Positions 59,184-64,000 of a stretch of DNA of 64,000 bases are shown one piece after another. The notes beneath the pieces were generated by a model that saw only the letters and a program-made list of their open reading frames with translations, was not told where the DNA came from and searched no databases. Position 1 is the stretch's first letter. Each line of letters begins with the position of its first letter. Origin of the DNA: Caprella mutica (lineage: Eukaryota; Arthropoda; Malacostraca; Amphipoda; Caprellidae); the NCBI GenBank assembly GCA_947561585.1, contig CANNZV010000117.1:393546-457545 (forward strand), read 5' to 3'. Made by a program: the position numbers and the translations under genes.

Positions 59184-59930
59184 GTGATTATCATTTCACG
59201 TATTAAAATTGTGGTAACATTTCTAATTTTATTAAAAAAGTTTTCACTGTTGAACTTAGAACTTCCGTGAAAATTGTGAATTTTATCGATCATGTAAACT
59301 TTTTCAGTATTTCAGGTCTATATATTTATCATTAATTTAAATAAAAATTATTAATATAATTAAGAGACATCTTTAATAAATTGTTCACAGTTTTATATAA
59401 TGATGTTAATTTCGTCCAATCTTAATTTCAAGCTAAGTCGCCAAGTTTGAATAATTTAATGGGGATTAATTTCATCATCAGTTTTATGCATTATTAATAT
59501 ATTTCTATTTTAAAAAATATAAAAAATTATGATAAAGATATTGAAGAACACAGAAAATTGCAAATTAAATAAATGGAAATAATAAGAACTTTAGTAAACT
59601 TACCGCCAATATAAACTATCTATATGATTAACCTAAACTATAATCACTTCAAATTAGAAAAATAATATGGTTATTAGTTACACCAAAAGCATTTCACAGT
59701 ATTTTGCCTAACACTCTAATTACTTCATAGAAAGCAGTGCCCCTGACTTTATAGTTGTGCTGAGACTAATCCTGCAAACTGGCTAGGGCTTAGAGTCAAA
59801 TTAGCTTGCCTCTCTCTCCTAATATTCTCCCTCAGTGTCCTGGATTATTCTAATTGACTAAGGTGCTGATAATTAGGGATGAGACGATGTGCTTCATAAC
59901 AATTCTATACGCTCTGCAACGCCTCGAGTG
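59184..59930. other. AT-rich stretch, possible first intron
   Basis: No gene or repeat recognised between the short exon and the 23-bp array. Confidence 0.35.
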
Positions 59931-59934
59931 TATT

Positions 59935-62900
59935 TCTTGCAACGCTTGCTGTGTGTATATGCTGTATGTATATGCTGTATATTATATGCAACGATCTTGT
60001 GTATTACGTGCAACGATTGCTGTATATCATGTGCAACGATTGCTGTATATCATGTGCAACGATTGCTGTATATCATGTGCAATGATTGCTGTATATCATG
60101 TGCAACGATTGCTGTATATCATGTGCAACGATTGCTGTATATCATGTGCTACGATTGCTGTATATCATGTGCTACGATTGCTGTATATCATGTGCAACGA
60201 TTGCTGTATATCATGTGCAACGATTGCTGTATATCATGTGCAACGATTGCTGTATATCATGTGCAACGATTGCTGTATATCATGTGCAACGATTTCTGTA
60301 TATAATGTGCAACGATTGCTGTATATCATGTGCAACGATTTCTGTATATAATGTGCTACGATTGCTGTGTATCATGTGCAACGATTGCTGTATATCATGT
60401 GCAACGATTGCTGTATATCATGTGCAACGATTGCTGTATATCATGTGCTACAATTGCTGTATATCATGTGCAACGATTGCTGTATATCATGTGCTACGAT
60501 TGCTGTATATCATGTGCTACGATTGCTGTATATCATGTGCAACGATTGCTGTATATAATGTGCAACGATTGCTGTATATCATGTGCAACGATTGCTGTAT
60601 ATCATGTGCTACGATTGCTGTATATCATGTGCTACGATTGCTGTATATCATGTGCTACGATTGCTGTATATCATGTGCAACGATTGCTGTATATAATGTG
60701 CAACGATTGCTGTATATCATGTGCAACGATTGCTGTATATCATGTGCAACGATTGCTGTATATCATGTGCAACGATTGCTGTATATCATGTGCAACGATT
60801 GCTGTATATCATGTGCAACGATTTCTGTATATAATGTGCAACGATTGCTGTATATCATGTGCAACGATTTCTGTATATAATGTGCTACGATTGCTGTGTA
60901 TCATGTGCAACGATTGCTGTATATCATGTGCAACGATTGCTGTATATCATGTGCAACGATTGCTGTATATCATGTGCTACAATTGCTGTATATCATGTGC
61001 TACGATTGCTGTATATCATGTGCAACGATTGCTGTATATCATGTGCTACAATTGCTGTATATCATGTGCAACGATTGCTGTATATCATGTGCAACGATTG
61101 CTGTATATCATGTGCAACGATTGCTGTATATCATGTGCAACGATTGCTGTATATCATGTGCAACGATTGCTGTATATCATGTGCTACAATTGCTGTATAT
61201 CATGTGCTACAATTGCTGTATATCATGTGCTACGATTGCTGTATATCATGTGCTACAATTGCTGTATATCATGTGCTACAATTGCTGTATATCATGTGCA
61301 ACGATTTCTGTATATAATGTGCTACGATTGCTGTATATCATGTGCTACAATTGCTGTATATCATGTGCAACGATTGCTGTATATCATGTGCAACGATTGC
61401 TGTATATCATGTGCAACGATTGCTGTATATCATGTGCAACGATTGCTGTATATCATGTGCAACGATTGCTGTATATCATGTGCAACGATTGCTGTATATC
61501 ATGTGCTACAATTGCTGTATATCATGTGCTACAATTGCTGTATATCATGTGCTACGATTGCTGTATATCATGTGCTACAATTGCTGTATATCATGTGCTA
61601 CAATTGCTGTATATCATGTGCAACGATTTCTGTATATAATGTGCTACGATTGCTGTATATCATGTGCTACAATTGCTGTATATCATGTGCAACGATTGCT
61701 GTATATCATGTGCAACGATTGCTGTATATCATGTGCAACGATTGCTGTATATCATGTGCAACGATTGCTGTATATCATGTGCAACGATTGCTGTATATCA
61801 TGTGCAACGATTGCTGTATATAATGTGCAACGATTGCTGTATATCATGTGCAACGATTGCTGTATATCATGTGCAACGATTGCTGTATATCATGTGCAAA
61901 GATTGCTGTATATCATGTGCAACGATTGCTGTATATCATGTGCAACGATTGCTGTATATCATGTGCAACGATTTGTTGTATATCATGTGCAACGATTGCT
62001 GTATATCATGTGCAACGATTGCTGTATATCATGTGCAACGATTGCTGTATATCATGTGCAACGATTGCTGTATATCATGTGCAACGATTGCTGTATATCA
62101 TGTGCTACGATTGCTGTATATCATGTGCTACGATTGCTGTATATAATGTGCAACGATTGCTGTATATCATGTGCAACGATTGCTGTATATCATGTGCAAC
62201 AATTGCTGTATATCATGTGCTACGATTGCTGTATATCATGTGCTACGATTGCTGTATATCATGTGCAACGATTGCTGTATATCATGTGCAACGATTGCTG
62301 TATATAATGTGCTACGATTGCTGTGTATCATGTGCAACGATTGCTGTATATCATGTGCAACGATTGCTGTATATCATGTGCAACGATTGCTGTATATCAT
62401 GTGCAACGATTGCTGTATATCATGTGCAACGATTGCTGTATATCATGTGCAACGATTGCTGTATATAATGTGCTACGATTGCTGTGTATCATGTGCAACG
62501 ATTGCTGTATATCATGTGCAACGATTGCTGTATATCATGTGCAACGATTGCTGTATATCATGTGCAACGATTGCTGTATATAATGTGCTACGATTGCTGT
62601 GTATCATGTGCAACGATTGCTGTATATCATGTGCAACGATTGCTGTATATCATGTGCAACGATTGCTGTATATCATGTGCAACGATTGCTGTATATAATG
62701 TGCTACGATTGCTGTGTATCATGTGCAACGATTGCTGTATATCATGTGCAACGATTGCTGTATATCATGTGCAACGATTGCTGTATATCATGTGCTACAA
62801 TTGCTGTATATCATGTGCAACGATTGCTGTATATCATGTGCAACGATTGCTGTATATAATGTGCTACGATTGCTGTGTATCATGGCTACGATTGCTGTAT

Positions 62901-63015
62901 ATCATGTGCAACGATTGCTGTATATCATGTGCAACGATTGCTGTATATCATGTGCTACGATTTGTTGTATATTATCTTCAATATATATTCTACATTCTGT
63001 GCAACGCCTGTAGTA
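59935..63015 (+). repeat. 23-bp minisatellite, about 3 kb (CAACGATTGCTGTATATCATGTG)
   Basis: About 128 units of a 23-bp monomer (first 20 bases CAACGATTGCTGTATATCAT), all one way; the outermost 60-100 bases on each side are diverged. Main variants are CTACGATTG, CTACAATTG, CAACGATTTCTGTATATAAT and GTGTATC. The variant pair TTTCTGTATATAAT then GTGTATC recurs 529 bp apart (23 units), and TATATAATGTGCTACGATTG then GTGTATC recurs at 115 and 161 bp, so blocks were duplicated. All three plus-strand frames are open because the monomer lacks stops in any phase; the Cys/Ile-rich 'proteins' are artefacts. Confidence 0.96.
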
Positions 63016-63344
63016 TATTATTTGCCAGCATTTCTGCATAAGAATCACGCGTTCTCAATTGCATCACTATCAATATTTGTGTGATTTAACTATCCACACT
63101 TTGGTACGTACCCTCAAACTTAAATGAAACTAATAATTGAATAATGACGATAATATTATATTTATATCATAGAGAATATAAATATTATGGCAAAGGTTGC
63201 AAATAGTTCTTTATAAACTTACACTGTAAATTTTAAATAATTTATAATTCAGGTAATGATATCTTTAATTCCACTTTTAAATTAATATTCATGCTACCAC
63301 CTGTTAACTTATTTAGCCTAATTTCTGAATATTAATTATATTGT

Positions 63345-63392
63345 TACAGACAGACAGACAGACAGACAGAGAGACAGAGAGAGAGAGACAAA
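63345..63392. repeat. (CAGA)n/(GA)n microsatellite
   Basis: CAGACAGACAGACAGACAGA followed by GAGACAGAGAGAGAGAGAC. Confidence 0.95.
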
Positions 63393-63733
63393 TAACAAAC
63401 CATAAAAACAAATTTATGGGGAGTATAATTTTTACAATATATCATAGATTGTTCTTTCTCAAAGTTAAAAAAATAAATCAATTGAAACAAATCTTGATAA
63501 TCTATTATTAGGATTAAAATTCACATCACAACTTTACTAGGAAAATGTATTTTTGAAATCTTTTCTACCTTGACAAACTAATACCTATTTTTGTATTTTT
63601 TTTACCTGATCTACGTATTTTTTACGCAATAATTTGTTGTAAGAATTTGGATGCTTACTGCAATTGAGAGGGAATTTTTGTTCAATAAATGAAATTAGAA
63701 AATAATTTTTGTATAAGATTTATTTACCGTACT

Positions 63734-63922
63734 ACTTACGACTGGACAGACCAATGGATACAAACTATTATTTCAATATCTTTTTAAAAATATTTATCTA
63801 CCTTAGGACTTACAGACGGACAGACCAATGGATACAAACTATCATTTCAATATCTTTTTAAAAATATTTATCTACCTTAGGACTTACAGACGGACAGACC
63901 AATGGATACAAACTATCATTTC
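63734..63922. repeat. 74-bp tandem repeat, 2.6 copies
   Basis: The unit begins ACTTACAGACGGACAGACCA and contains TATCTTTTTAAAAATATTTA. Units start at 63734, 63808 and 63882. The third is cut short after ACTATCATTTC. Units are almost identical, so duplication is recent. Confidence 0.93.
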
Positions 63923-64000
63923 TCTGCCAACAGAGACTGGATGTTTCCCCTCATTGCTTCAGATTAATGAAGAGAGTCATTAGTAGAGGGCGCTGTAGAG

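Larger units (their letters stand above)
63016..64000. other. right-edge stretch without a recognised gene
   Basis: AT-rich with the microsatellite at 63345 and the 74-bp repeat at 63734. No exon of the gene starting at 59141 was recognised. Confidence 0.4.

Noticed and set aside
59854..63084. Cys/Ile-rich open frames up to 497 codons on the plus strand
   Set aside because: They are translations of the 23-bp monomer in all phases; no promoter, splice or conserved start belongs to them.

Overview
The window looks like nuclear DNA of an arthropod, probably an insect. It is AT-rich, its genes are split by GT-AG introns, its promoters are TATA/initiator-like, and it is packed with cut-and-paste DNA transposons, MITEs and minisatellites. 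I cannot fix the species from sequence alone; a hemipteran is only a guess. No prokaryotic or viral gene arrangement is visible.

Genes sit almost entirely in the first 25 kb. From left to right: a four-coding-exon Cu/Zn superoxide dismutase with an N-terminal membrane/secretory segment (+ strand, 4871-9271, 197 aa); a complete seven-coding-exon class I fructose-bisphosphate aldolase (+, 17810-21437, 365 aa, with a probable non-coding first exon ending at 16736); and a three-exon cystinosin-like transmembrane protein (-, 24345-21868, 396 aa), tail to tail with the aldolase. Near 59.1 kb a TATA box, an initiator and a 13-codon exon encoding a signal-peptide start, followed by a strong splice donor, look like the first exon of a small secreted (cuticle-protein-type) gene whose remaining exons lie beyond the window. 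The four genes have unrelated functions (antioxidant defence, glycolysis, lysosomal transport, secretion) and nothing suggests that they act together.

From 25 to 64 kb the DNA is dominated by mobile elements and tandem arrays. Elements include two copies of one DD37D mariner-type transposon (one of 1299 bp with two nonsense codons, one deleted to 911 bp), a decayed second mariner-like transposase, a pogo-like remnant, a TAA-flanked Harbinger-like MITE, hAT-like MITEs and several TA-flanked MITE families. Many are nested, so their order of insertion can be read. Arrays include units of 15, 16, 17, 19, 20, 22, 23, 27 and about 30 bp; the largest is a 3-kb array of a 23-bp unit near the right end.

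The most interesting structure is a family of fold-back elements whose terminal inverted repeats are themselves minisatellites. Four members are delimited (13106-14709, 37156-38267, 53079-55861 and, nested inside the last, 53793-54916). Each is flanked by an 8-9 bp target duplication and begins and ends with a 7-10 bp cap starting GG. The tandem unit filling the arms differs from member to member. Two members have identical caps (GGTTCTA and GGTGACC) but different array units. This resembles Drosophila Foldback/MULE architecture and may explain where many of the local minisatellites come from.
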